A stretch of 64,000 nucleotides of DNA from Mixophyes australis (GCA_036250195.1 JAVHZZ010000008.1:11379434-11443433), one strand, 5' to 3'. Positions 11,849 to 22,870 are shown, numbered from the stretch's first letter. Notes: generated from the letters alone by a model not told the origin. A program made the numbers and translations.

Positions 11849-12662
11849 ATAGGATATTTTTTTAAACATCCACAAAGGTGAGCATATCCTTTTTAAACTA
11901 GAAAAATCCCATATTTTTGTATATTGCTCCAGAATGTTGTCCTGACAATTGTCCATATGATCTGTAAATAAAGCTGGTTGAATGCAGTCACTCTATAATA
12001 TGAAAATATGTCAGGTTTGCTTGATCAGTAAACCCTGCAGTAATGCTCATTTGCATTTCCAATCTCTATAGTAGATACTGTTTTCACAGTAAATTACTCC
12101 CAGGCAGTAAGAAATAATTGATGTAGATGACTTTGAGTAAGATTATGCAGTATTGTGCATTACGGCGTGCATGTAGGCTGGAATGATCACAGAAAAAAAT
12201 CTTCTCTATTAGATTGCTCAATGCACTAACCCAGACAGAGAGAGACTTAAATCAGAATTAATGAGCACTGTCAGTAGCCGTATAGGATATTTAGGTAATA
12301 TTTGCAAGATCGTTAGGGTTTAAAGGCATTAACTACAACACAGTCAGCAAATATGGCCCCTGCCTCGGTAGCTTTTGGGAAAAGGATTGAAAGATAATTA
12401 GAAAAGTTTATGAGGAGGGAAGGATGGCAGAGATCACAGGTACGCACACATAGGGCCTGATTCATTAAGGAATGCAAAACTAATGTACTGTGTTTTTTGT
12501 TTGTTTTAATAAATGCACGTATTTCAGGCACACATTTGTCTGTTTTAAATGACAAGAGTATCTGAAGAAGCGTCTTGTTTAATACAGACATAAACACTCT
12601 CTGCATATATGGCACTATTCGTTTGCAGATGGACACAACCCACTGCAGTATACAAACAATAC
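11849..12662. other. Non-coding sequence
   Basis: A short GGGCCTGATTCATTAAGGAA terminus of a family C MITE lies at about 12453. No gene is seen. The 107-codon - strand ORF at 12313-12636 has no recognisable motif. Confidence 0.4.
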
Positions 12663-12952
12663 CATACTTGTCAACCTTTTAAAACTTCATTACGGGAGAT
12701 CCCGGGCAGGGGGGCGTGGTTGGAGGGCCGGAGGTGCGGGGTGCGGTGAATCGCTGCATTTTGGCCCCGCCCCCGCAACACAATGCCATTTTGTCGCGGG
12801 GGCGGGACCAAAATGACGTGATTCACAGCGAATCGCGTAAATTTGACAGCAAGTTGCTGTATGCGGGATACTTGCCTGCTCTCCCGGGAGACTGGGAGAC
12901 CTACCTGAAATTCGGGAGTCTCCCGGACATTCCGGGAGAGCAGGCAAGTATG
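12663..12952. mobile_element. hAT-type MITE, family E, with exact 8-bp TSD
   Basis: The 290-bp element starts CATACTTGTCAACC and ends GGCAAGTATG. It is flanked on both sides by AACAATAC (12655-12662 and 12953-12960), an exact 8-bp target-site duplication typical of hAT transposition. The interior is GC-rich, with mirrored CCGGGAGA/TCTCCCGG blocks and a CCGCCCCCGC/GCGGGGGCGG pair. It has no transposase. A related copy is at 60695-60935. Confidence 0.9.
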
Positions 12953-12960
12953 AACAATAC

Positions 12961-13853
12961 ATATGTGTAATATAAAATCTGAGCAGAATCAAAGAAGAAA
13001 AAAAAAAAGAATTCGGCCATTGTCACCTATTAATAATATAATCGTTAAGTAGAAGATTTTGGAAAAAAAACAAACTTTTTTGTTCTTTTTTTTTAAACAT
13101 CAAATACATTTATGGTGATGTTCTCAAAATGTACTGTATATAAAATTATTTTTTTACAGTTGCACCTAACTGCAAACACATTGCATGCCCATACATGTCC
13201 ATAGTAATTATAACATTAATATAACAATTAAAATATATATATATATATATATAGTAATTAATAACAGTCATACACATCACTAGTAATTAGCACTACACCA
13301 GACCTGTAGCTGGTGCAAGTGATACGACTGAATAATACAAACCTTACAGATGCCCAAAGCTTGAATCGGCTGCTGTTAAGTGCGCTCAACCCTGGCACGT
13401 CCTTGTTGCCTATGTCAGTCCTTCCCTTCCCCACCCTGGCACACCCTTTAGGTGGTAGGCTGCTGGAAGTGTCATTTACAGGTTAACAACATTTTTTATC
13501 ATTGTACCAGTTTTCATAAATGCCCCATTAATATGATTTTATTTTTTAATAATCACTATACTTTAAAGTAGGCAGAACAATAATTCATTATTCTCTTTCT
13601 AAATATATGTCTTACATACTTTACGTAGCCTATTCCTTCTAGAAATCTAACTGCAAAAGACTTGTTTGTCTCTAGTCTGTAATACAGAACAATACAGAAC
13701 AATACCTTGTCAATATTTCAGGGCCCAAAATCAATACAAAATTGGCTACGCCCAGCGATCCGCTAAAGCCACGCCCAGATCGGCAATAATCAGTTTATTT
13801 GCCTGGATCAATCACACTAATAATGCAAACTTATAGTTATAGCTAGAGATACC
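12961..13853. other. Non-coding AT-rich sequence with microsatellite
   Basis: It contains a (TA)n run at about 13231-13252, an A-run at about 13000-13009 and a duplicated AATACAGAAC (about 13681-13701). No gene is seen. Confidence 0.5.
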
Positions 13854-14160
13854 GGGCCTGAGTCATTAAGGAAAGTAAGGCAAAAAAAGGAGTAAATGTT
13901 CTCTGGGACAAACCATGTGACAATGCAAGGGGTGCAAATTAGTTTATTATTTTGCACATAAGTTAAATACTGCTTGTGTTTTCATATAGAAAACAAATAC
14001 TTGATTGCTTTATTTTTACACTGAAATGTAAAGATGATCTAGGACACGACCTACACCAACTATAAATCTGTCCCCACATTTTAAATTTACCTCCCTCTCC
14101 AATGCAGCATGGTTTTGCCCAGGTGCAAAGTTACTCCTTTTTTTATGCATTGCTCTACTT
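13854..14160 (+). mobile_element. MITE, family C2 (asymmetric relative of family C)
   Basis: It begins GGGCCTGAGTCATTAAGG and shares AATGCAAGGGGTGCAAATTA and TTTTGCACATAAGTTAAATA with family C. The second half (TGATCTAGGACA, CCCCACATTTTAAATTTACC) is distinct. Relatives lie at 49132-49410 (+) and 59239-59558 (-). The right end is eroded around 14160. Confidence 0.8.
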
Positions 14161-14286
14161 GACTCTGGGCAACCATTACTTTGAAGAATTGCATCCAATC
14201 CACTTTTAAATCCTGGTATATGCAATTCAGTCAAACAAGTATACATTAAAATATTGTCAATATATTTGTCTTTAATTAAAGACATT

Positions 14287-14749
14287 GGGCCTGATTCATT
14301 AAGGACCTTAACTTAAGAAACTTCTTATTTCAGTCTCCTGGACAAAACCATGTTACAATGTAAGGGGTGCATATTAGTTTTCTGTTTTGCACATAAGTTA
14401 AATTCTGACTGTTTTTTCATGTAGCACACAAATATCAACTTTACATTTCAGTATACAAATAAGCTATCAAGTATTTGTGTGCTACATAAAAAAACAGTCA
14501 GTATTTAACTTATGTGCAAAACAGAATACTAATTTGCACCCCATCATCATCATCATCATAATCATTTATTTATATAGCGCCACTAATTCCACAGCGCTGT
14601 ACAGAGAACTCACTCACATCAGTCCCTACCCCATTGGAGCTTACAGTCTAAATTCCCTACTATAGACACCCTTTGCATTGTAACAGGGTTTTGGCCAGGA
14701 GACTTAAATAAGAAGTTTCTTAAGTTAAGATCCTTAATGAATCAGGCCC
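14287..14749. mobile_element. Palindromic MITE, family C, carrying a nested SINE tail
   Basis: The termini GGGCCTGATTCATTAAGG and CCTTAATGAATCAGGCCC are perfect inverted repeats. Nearly the entire element (about 340 bp without the insertion) is one long palindrome centred near 14430-14465. Possible 3-bp duplications ATT flank it (14284-14286, 14750-14752). A SINE tail interrupts the right arm at 14543-14667. Confidence 0.88.
14543..14667 (-). mobile_element. SINE tail inserted in a MITE
   Basis: The reverse complement is the SINE 3' part (GGGAATTTAGACTGTAAGCT to the GGCGCTATATAAATAAATG end plus ATG repeats). A CACCC motif on both sides (about 14537 and 14667) may be a short target duplication. 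Confidence 0.85.
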
Positions 14750-15135
14750 ATTGTTATCGATTTTCAGAGATGCAGAGGAGAGATTCATGAAGACTGGAGT
14801 AGGCGGAGTTTAAATAACCGTCATGCAGAGATTATTTTTCCGCATGACGGTTTAATAAGGATATTGCAGACTCTCTAGACCACTGAACCTGTAGGAGAAT
14901 ACAGTAACTTTCATCAACATATAAAGCATGCATAGTTAAGATATTGTTAAAACTAAAAATATTTCAGAAAAAGCTGTGATTTTGGGGGGGGGGGGGGGGG
15001 GGGGGAATGTTTTTCTCAATGCATACCAGATTTTTGTTTGTAAAGACACTGTGTGGATCACTCAGAGGCTAAATGTAAATTTACAGAAGACCACAGAGCT
15101 TACAGTCGCTTATACTTAGATAAAGTGACTGTGGT
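14750..15135. other. Non-coding sequence with a 22-G run
   Basis: There is an uninterrupted G tract at 14984-15005. A small inverted repeat (CCGTCATGCAGAGATTATT / CCGCATGACGG) sits at about 14818-14851. Confidence 0.7.
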
Positions 15136-15492
15136 GGGCAGCACAGTGGTTCAGTGGTTAGCACTTCTGCCTCACAGCACTGGAGTCATGAGTTCGATTC
15201 CTGACCAAGGCCTTATCTGTGAGGAGTTTGAATGTTCTCCCTGTGCATGCATGGGTTTCCTCCGGGTGCTCCGGTTTCCTTCCACACTCCAAAAACATAC
15301 CAGTAGGTTAATTAGCTGCTATAAAATTTTTTTACCTTAGTCTGTCTGTCTGTGTGTGTGTGTGTTTGTGTGTATGTGTATGTTAGGGAATTTAGACTGT
15401 AAGCTCCAATGGGGCAGGGACTGATGTGAATGAGTTCTCTGTACAGCGCTGCAGAATTAGTGGCGCTATATAAATAACTGATGATGATGATG
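15136..15492 (+). mobile_element. Full-length tRNA-derived SINE
   Basis: The tRNA-like head carries an A box (TGGTTCAGTGGTTAGCAC) and a B box (GAGTTCGATTCC). It is followed by the conserved centre (TTTCCTCCGGGTGCTCCGGT), a TG microsatellite, and the L2-like tail ending GGCGCTATATAAATAA(CTG)ATGATGATG. This order is common to all SINE copies here. Confidence 0.92.
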
Positions 15493-16551
15493 GTTAAATT
15501 CACTGACAACAAAAACATGGATGTAAATGTAGTTGGGTTTTTTTTTCAGAACACTGGTTGCATTAGATTGTAAGCTTCATTTATCAGGCAAGCTGTCCCG
15601 AGAAGTGTCTGCGTATAGTAAAAAGACAGATTATTATTCACTCCAGGAACGCAGAAATAGGGGCAGGTTCTCTGCCCTCCAGTGCGATAAAGAAAGGTGG
15701 ACAACAACAGCTTCCACAAAAGCAACAAAATAATAGAAACAACAGTTTCTAAATAAATTTACCATTAAATATTTTTTCCTTGACAAACATCATAAAATAA
15801 AATCTGGGCTGAGTGACCCTGAGAACTGATCGTTAACCCCCAAGATGCACCTAAAAACCCTGAGGATCTTAGTCTGGCCCTGACAGTTCCCGCGTGTGGT
15901 TGACAAAATACATAAAACTAAATTAAATGTTATATTAAAAAAAAAAAAAATTCTAATCATGGTTTATATTTAAAGGCAATTGTCACAAGCTGGAATTATA
16001 CTGACAGACCTGCAAATTAACATTTTCACAGCTCTCTAACTTTCAACCTTTCTTCATAATGATACATTTTCAGAGTATATATTACAAGTACAGTATCATC
16101 GCTGGAGCTCAAGGGCTGGGGGATGCTCTCCGCATAAATTATTGGCTTCTATTTCGCAAAGTGCAATCAATAACTGGGGGTGCGCCTGCGGTTAGGGAGA
16201 CGAGGCCGTAAGATCTGGTTGCTACAAAATGAAGGGAATTAATTTAAGGATACATTTTTTTCTTGATGGAAAAATCTAAATTAGAGGCCTTTAGTATTGG
16301 TAACACAATTATGTATTTGTCTTTTTAAAGTGCACATAGCTCATGTGCAAGTTTTTGTATAAGGAATAAAGAGGGTCCCGTATCCGTTGTGTCTCGGGCA
16401 GCAGAATACAAGAACTTCCTGTTACCTCATTTTTGTCATATTAGTTAACACAGCAATATTCCACAGCACTTTACAAACACAGTAATGAAACAATATATTA
16501 TATTGGTCCAGCCGGATTTCAATGGGAAATAGTTCTAAGTGGACTATATGT
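15493..16551. other. Non-coding sequence
   Basis: There are only short ORFs. Around 16095-16250 is a stretch with no repeat signature that could be unique or conserved sequence. Only an alignment could tell. Confidence 0.4.
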
Positions 16552-16740
16552 GGGCAGCATGGTGGCTTAGTGGTTAGCACTTCTGCCTCACAGCACTGGG
16601 GTCATGAGTTTGATTCCTGACCACGCCCTTATCTGTGAAGAGTTTGTATGTTCTCCCCGTGTTTGCGTGGGTTTCCTCCCACATCCCAAAAACATACTAG
16701 TAGGTTAATTGGCTGCTATTAAATTGACCCTAGTCTGGGG

Positions 16741-16779
<39 letters not shown>

Positions 16780-16817
16780 TGTGTGTTAGGGAATTTAGAC
16801 TGTAAGCTCTATTGGGG
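16552..16817 (+). mobile_element. tRNA-derived SINE, left half of an inverted dimer
   Basis: The head, B-box region, centre and GT-rich run are present. The copy stops in the tail at GTAAGCTCTATTGGGG, exactly where the opposite-strand copy begins. Confidence 0.9.
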
Positions 16818-17026
16818 CTTACAGTCTAAATTCCCTAACACACACAGACTAGGCTCAATTTATTAGCAGCCAATTAACCTACCAGTATGTTCATGAAGTG
16901 TGGGAGGAAACCGGAGCACCCGGAGGAAACCCACGCAAACACGGGGAGAACATACAAACTCGTCACAGATAAGGCCATGGTCTGGAATTGAGACAGAAGT
17001 GCTAACCACTGAGCCATCATGCTGCC
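16814..17026 (-). mobile_element. tRNA-derived SINE, right half of an inverted dimer
   Basis: Read in reverse it is GGCAGCATGATGGCTCAGTGG through the centre to GTAAGCCCCAAT. It lacks its 3' tail. Together with the preceding copy it forms an inverted repeat with arms of roughly 210-260 bp and almost no spacer. Confidence 0.9.
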
Positions 17027-18075
17027 ATAATGCATGAAGCGGTTGCTCATTCATGATGCTCACACCATGGAATAATATTTACTACTACTCTTGCTTGCAG
17101 CGGTAGTCTGTATAATAGCATAGTGACATTAGAGGCTAGGACCCAGTGCACAATGGAGGCAAATATAATATTTAACAGATACTCTCAGGATATGGCACTC
17201 AAGTGTAGTTTGGAGTTATTTAACCACTCAATGCCTGGAGGGTTCTCACCCCTTTTAGACTAATTTTTTTATGTTTGTTTTGTAGATGGGTCAGTTTCAC
17301 TATTTTTTTCGTTTATTCATGTAAATGCTATATTGTTTCCCAGTCTTTATTTTGGTATACATTTTAGTTTTAGAAGTTTTTTTCTCTTGAATGTATTTTG
17401 TGACTGCAAAGAATCGGTTGCACAATCTATTAGGTTGGGAGTAATAGGTGATAGAAGCGGGAGTTGGCACATAAAAATTGGGGTGAAAGTGATGCATTTA
17501 CATTTTGTGCAACCTTCATGCATTTGTAGCAGAGATCTAATGCTAGCCAGAATGTGTCTATTATCAGTGATCTATTAATGCAAAACCACATAATGTCTGG
17601 AGGAACTCTCATCAATGCCAAAATATTGTCAATGGGCTTTCATATTTGGACGTAAGTCCGTTTGTGTGCCGTATCTTGCATGAAATCACTCTGCTCAGAA
17701 ATGGACATTACACCAATGATTGTATTGTATGCAGTTCATGTCTGAACGCAAATGACACTTACGACATGAGAGGTGAAACATGGGAGGGACGGGGCAGACT
17801 AACGTAGGCCATGTACAGTGAGGGCGATTCAAGTCCTGGGTTCCTCGTAAATACGTCTGGTTACTGACATATCGTTTGCATCAGCTACAGATGTAAGTGT
17901 CGACGACTGATCATCATGACTGATACAGCATAGTCTTTGTTTTAAAAACTACATGTATGCGTGCCACTAGCCAACGTAGAACATGTGTATGCAAGGAAGA
18001 TTGGCTATATAAATGCATTTTATGTACAGTACGCATTAAAAGCACCTTGGTTTATATATTTAATGTTAAAAAAAA

Positions 18076-18115
<40 letters not shown>

Positions 18116-18480
18116 TTATTTTTTAAAAAAATCCATATTTTTTATTGATAGAACTGTTCATTTATTTTATAATTTCAAAATGTGTTCTGATGTGATCTTA
18201 GACCCAGGCTGTTGTCTGCATCTACAGAAGGCAAATAAACGTTTAGGCAAAGCGTACTTACATTCACGTTTAAATTGAACCATATCTGGAGATACTTTTG
18301 GCTTTGAATATGTTTGGAAATACGCTCAAGTTCTGTGCTCTTTTTAAAATGCAAGTTGCGAGCGAACATGAATCATGCCCAGTGTTCCCGCTTTATGTAC
18401 ATAGCTCTGAACATTATGGGGCTCATTTAGCTTTGGACACATTTGTGCCCCCGAACGTTAGCAGGAAAAGACGCACACTT
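17027..18480. other. Non-coding sequence with a (TA)n microsatellite
   Basis: A (TA)n run lies at about 18077-18110. About 17640-17830 shows patchy similarity to 50464-50640 (GTATCTTGCATGAAATCA-type phrase, ACATGGGAGGGACGGGG), suggesting an old dispersed repeat. No gene is seen. Confidence 0.5.
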
Positions 18481-18870
18481 GAATAAATTCATGTGTGTAT
18501 GTTCGCTCGGCGCTACAACACAAGCATGTACTGAGGAAAGCGTAGAGAGGCGGCTTGACAGGGTCACTAGTAAATTACCCTATTTATACACAATATTATC
18601 ATGTAATAAAGTGACATATACATGGCAGAGAATAATGGCTGGAGAGTGTTACATTTTATTTTGCACTTATTAATAACAATATACACATAAAATATAAATA
18701 CAGACATACTGAATTCAGAGAAATAAAATTAAATATAGACAAATCTGTTATTTTTCCATTTAAATGTGAATCGTCTTTCCTGCCATAGTCCTAATAAAAA
18801 TAAGTAATGTGAATAGACGGCGGCTTCATATAATATAGCCGCCATGCTAATGAATTAATTACAGCTGGAG
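18481..18870 (+). repeat. Diverged dispersed repeat, copy 1
   Basis: Colinear islands are shared with 22871-23240: GGCTTGACAG, CCCTATTTATACACAATAT, GAGAATA(A/G)TG and CGCCATGCTAATGAAT-like. They point to a common ancestor. The family is unknown and no ORF is present. Confidence 0.55.
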
Positions 18871-19625
18871 AGGTCAATCTATCGCAGAAGAGTCCAACTC
18901 GTACCACTGTTCATCATGAACATCATCGTCATCAATGCGCCTCATTGCACCATCCCTCCAGCACCCGCAAGCAATACAACCCTTGACAGGTCTTGCTAGC
19001 AGGTCTACATCAGTCATAATTATGTAAATACGCCCTTATCGTGCTCGGTCTGTATTTGCCCATTCCTTCTCTCCCCCGTTTCGTCCTCTCATACACAAAT
19101 AAAGCAGGTATATATTCATGAGGCCCTATGTGTATAGCAAGCAGGTGTCAGGGACCCAAGCCAAATAGTCACAACACTGGCCCCTGAGTCTGTCACTGTC
19201 TGGCGTCAGCGCCAGTAGGAGAGGGGCCCCTCAACTTCACCATCGTCTTTGATAGTATTGGTGATGGTGAAGAACCTGTGGCTTGACTTTGTTTTGCACA
19301 GTCTAAAATCACCCAGAGAGCACTGAAATACATATTAACCCTGACCATGCTTATAAGTACAGACAAATATTTGTTGGTAACAGTATTTGCATATATAAAA
19401 TTGCAGATTTACTTGAAAAATAGTAGAGACTAGATACTTTCCATCTCAGTTGTGCACAAAGAATTAAGCCCGAAATTTAGCAGTTTAAACTAACTTGAAA
19501 GATGTAATTTCTAAAGCCATACATTTTTCTATGTATGCATTTAGGGAGAGTGCTCTATGATGCATCCTACTCTACTTTTTCCTCCTCTGTCTAATACTTC
19601 CAGCAGTGATGGCTGGCAGTGATAG
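18871..19625. other. Non-coding sequence
   Basis: It holds a hairpin at about 19235-19273 (CTTCACCATC / GATGGTGAAG) and no gene I can support. Confidence 0.5.
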
Positions 19626-20018
19626 TCATCATCATCATCATCATTTATTTATATAGCGCCAACATATTCCGTAGCGCTTTACAATTGGGGACAACCATAG
19701 TAAACTAATAAACAAACTGGGTAAAACAGACAAAGGGGTGAGAGGGCCCTGCTCGCAAGCTTACAGTCTATGGGACAATAGGAGTTTGACACATGAGGCT
19801 AAGGCTAAGTCTACATTTTGCATTTTAGCCCAGCCAGGCTGTAACGATAAAAGTGACTCATAAGCTAAATGATCCTGTCACACAACAATGTTGGTCAGGG
19901 GGTAGTTGTCTTGTGTGAAATTGTGTAACGGGTAATAGGGTAAGGTAGTGAGGTTAAGAGGGTGGTTGAGGAATATTATACGCTTGACTGAAGAGGTAGG
20001 TTTTCAATTTTCCCTCGG
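19626..20018 (-). mobile_element. L2-like LINE 3' end
   Basis: The reverse complement ends in TTGTAAAGCGCTACGGAATA, TGGCGCTATATAAATAAATG and repeated ATG. The 3'UTR further in contains GACTGTAAGCTTGCGAGCAG. The coding part is reached only at the far end (TTCAGTCAAGCG). Confidence 0.85.
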
Positions 20019-20817
20019 ACTTAATACAAACATAATGTGATGATGATAAGGTACTGTTTGCACTTTTACAATTGTCGTCAGGAGCAGCTTCAGTCCCAGA
20101 ACAATCAGCATAAACATCATCAGCAAGGACAACAACTCTGGATGTACATTTAACATTTCAATTTCTTTTATTTAGGACAGCTGAGTGGTTTGGCAGTGCT
20201 TGCGTGTTTCTTCGAAAGTAGGCTATGATGCCTTTCCATATATTGGATCTAAGTCTTTCTAAATTTGTTTACCTGGCAACCTCGACTAACACTTTGTCTA
20301 CATACTGCACAGCTTGACCATTGCCATGTTATTTATGTCACTCTGAAACATTTCCAAATAACAATTTTCAGCTTGCAGTGGAGATTGGCCTTTTAGATAA
20401 TGTATGACTTTTATTCCCTGAATTGGAATTTTATTGGTGCTTGTTTGTAAAGTTCTAGCTGATGGTAAGTTATTGGTTATATGATAAACCATTCTTTCCT
20501 TCACGGAAAAATGTTTTTTTAAGCAACAGGAAGGAGTAAGTTGTGCTTTTCAGATGTCATTGGTAGAGCAGGCATTTTTTGTATGCTTTTCATGTGCTCG
20601 CTGAACAGAAGCTGCTTCTAGTTGGGTGACTGTTTCCTCTTCATCGTCAATGTTTGAAACAATTTTCTAAGCAGTTTCTGATAATAGCTTGGATAATATA
20701 ATTTAATTTGGTAAGGTTATGTCTCCAGAATCTGCAAACACAGAACTGATCACTGTCACCCATAAACTTTTTTTTTCGGGTGTGGTACGTTTTTCCTATT
20801 AGGTTAATACCGACTTA
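20019..20817 (-). other. Possible remnant of an old coding element
   Basis: Broken - strand frames contain protein-like runs (for example an acidic DDEEETVTQLEAA stretch around 20620-20665, and the 68-codon ORF at 20298-20504). They may belong with the open stretch at 21130-21443. I do not recognise the protein. Confidence 0.25.
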
Positions 20818-21106
20818 CCATCAAACACCCACACAACGTTTCCGACACATGTTCTAATAATTGCGAACACAGTAAATGCCATCACTTACGTTTGTGACAC
20901 AGAGATTACGGGTTTTTAAACCCTAACCCTAAACCTAAATCTAACCCTTAGATTAGATTATTGAGGCGGCGGGTGGTAGCATTGCCACTTTAAAACCGGA
21001 AATCGCAGTGTTACAAATGTAAGTGACATATATTCCAAATGATGGCATTTACTGTGTTCGAAATTATTAAGACATGTGTCGGAAGCGTTGTGTGGGTGTT
21101 TGATGG
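20818..21106. mobile_element. MITE with about 70-bp inverted arms and a telomere-like core
   Basis: The left arm 20818-20890 (CCATCAAACACCCACACAAC...) is the near-exact reverse complement of the right arm 21038-21106 (...GTTGTGTGGGTGTTTGATGG). The centre at 20918-20950 has ACCCTAACCCTAAACCTAAA-like sequence resembling degenerate vertebrate telomere repeats. It shares the 15-mer CATTGCCACTTTAAA (20980-20994) with the large palindrome at 51804-52244. Confidence 0.85.
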
Positions 21107-21443
21107 CAACTCTGTTTTTCTTTAAAAGTGACCTGGTAGTCTTGGCAATTTTTGTGTTGCTATAGTAACTGTCAGTATTAAGCCAATCGAAATAGTCACT
21201 ACCACCGTTTCTTTTTAACTCTAAACAAGTTGAGTGAGGATAGGGTTTATCAGCACTACTTTTCTTTGTCCCCACTAACACTAGCATTGCCTTTTTTCTG
21301 AACAATGTATGAGGTGAGGTTGTCTGAGCACATTTGAATTTTTTTTCCATGCTATAATTAAGCTTATCACTTGGTGGTAAATTTCCATCCTCATCTGACC
21401 ATCTTTGAGCATGGGATTGAAAGTAAACGTTCAACCTCATCAT
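21107..21443 (-). CDS. Unrecognised protein-like open stretch, doubtful
   Basis: A - strand frame stays open for over 100 codons outside the MITE (161 codons if the MITE is included). Its composition is protein-like and hydrophilic (for example WSDEDGNLPPSDKLNY, then NGGSDYFDWLNTDSYYSNT). Upstream on the same strand, a different frame at about 21455-21545 is also protein-like (ARDYLQQYQDDEEIVV) and ends at a CAAG/GTGAGT sequence that would serve as a splice donor. The reading is either a frameshifted relic or chance. I recognise no family. The MITE at 20818-21106 cuts into its 3' side, so even if it was once a gene or transposon ORF it is broken here. Confidence 0.25.
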
Positions 21444-22387
21444 GCCTCTGAGGGCAACTCACCTTGTAGTACTACTATCTCCTCATCATCCTGATACTGC
21501 TGCAAATAGTCCCTGGCACTTACTGTCATTTTAGATGTTTTCACCATTGCTAGGACCTGATCTATAGTCCGCAAAGTCTGCTAGGTTTCAACTAAATAAG
21601 GAAATCACTGTCACAAAGGAGGGAATGATCGAGATTCGCAAGTTGCTGGGGGGATGCTTTTTTTTTCTCCAGGCAAAGTGCTATTCAATGTAAAATAACA
21701 GTCAATATAATAAATGCTATGTTAAGGCTTCCCAAAACAAGGGCTTCAATTACAGGTATAGATAGATTGACTACTGATACAGATTTAAATAAAGATCATC
21801 AGTTGAGATGAGTATTGGGAATACTTATTAAATAGAGAGAAACCTACCTCAGGCAAAAGAGATGTGTTTGCAGGAGATAAGGCTACTTCCTATTTATCAA
21901 TTGGGCATTGCTGCTACTGGAAGCGGTAGCCCCCATTGGAGATAACATTTGCTGGTTCTCGCCAGCCATAGCTTCCCAATGTATAGCATGGAGGCGACTG
22001 TAAGTTCTTTCTATTGGGCTACAGACATGTGACATTTTTTTAAACTTCTTCTTTGGATCCTTGATGTACAGTAGCAGCGATTTGTTTAGTCTAAATTTTG
22101 GTTGGTACACGTCCATCTCTTAATGTTCCATGACAATGTCCCTCCACATGATTACATAAAACTGCTATGCTAAGGCAGCCTATTAACCCCCAGGTTTAGA
22201 CTGAATTCTTAGGGAGGAAAAAAATGTTTACGTTAGAAATACAAATCAGACCTAGATTAATTTGAGTATAAAGAAATAGTTTATTGCCGATTGGGCTTTG
22301 TTTGACTTCTTTATACTAGATATGAGTGAACTTGCGGCAAAATCTCACTCAAACAACTTTTGCAGTGGAGCAGTTTCACAGTCATGC
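21444..22387. other. Non-coding or decayed coding sequence
   Basis: The 77-codon - strand ORF at 21883-22116 is lysine-rich and protein-like but unrecognised. It lies in line with the 21107-21443 stretch, so both could stem from one decayed element. Confidence 0.3.
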
Positions 22388-22705
22388 AAAGTTCCAGCCC
22401 AGGGGCAAACGCAGGATTTGCAGAGGGGGATTTCCACCCCCCCCTCTCTGCCAGTGGGCATGACCAGCATGCATGAGGGCGGGGATATAATTTTAGAGAG
22501 TGCTTGGCTGCTCTCCAACTCTCCCTATCCCCATAATATACATGGACATTGCTGCATGCACTACTGTTAGGTGCACAGAGGTCTCTCTTTTCGAGCAGAG
22601 CCGTGTGAAGCGGGGGCAGGATCCAGCCACCTCAATTATACAGTGCCCTAGGCTTGGAGGGGGGTTTCCAGGTACTAGGAAAACTCCCCTATGCAGCCGT
22701 CCTGT
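22388..22705 (+). mobile_element. Non-autonomous element, family D
   Basis: The left end is CAGGGGCAAACGCAGGATTT. The element is colinear with the reverse complement of 9705-10013 over about 300 bp, including AGTGCTTGGCTGCTCTCCAA, CACTACTGTTAGGTGCACA and CAGTGCCCTAGGCTTGGAGG. No ORF is present, and the right end near CAGCCGTCCTG is approximate. Confidence 0.75.
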
Positions 22706-22870
22706 CACTGAGTTCCGCAGAACGCCGCTCCAAACTGCGGGCGGTGTTTAGAGTCTGACGCATCCTGTGCAATGTATGTTCGCATAGAAATCCTGTGACA
22801 AAGTAAAAGCATGCATACTTGTCTGTGTTGAGTCGTATGTATGCTAAGATGTTTCCAACTGAAAACACTG

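Noticed and set aside
15136..15492. A tRNA gene at the SINE heads.
   Set aside because: The A and B boxes are present but no complete cloverleaf is formed, and the same head repeats in all SINE copies.
17957..18278. ORFs containing a poly-IY run.
   Set aside because: They are translations of the (TA)n microsatellite.
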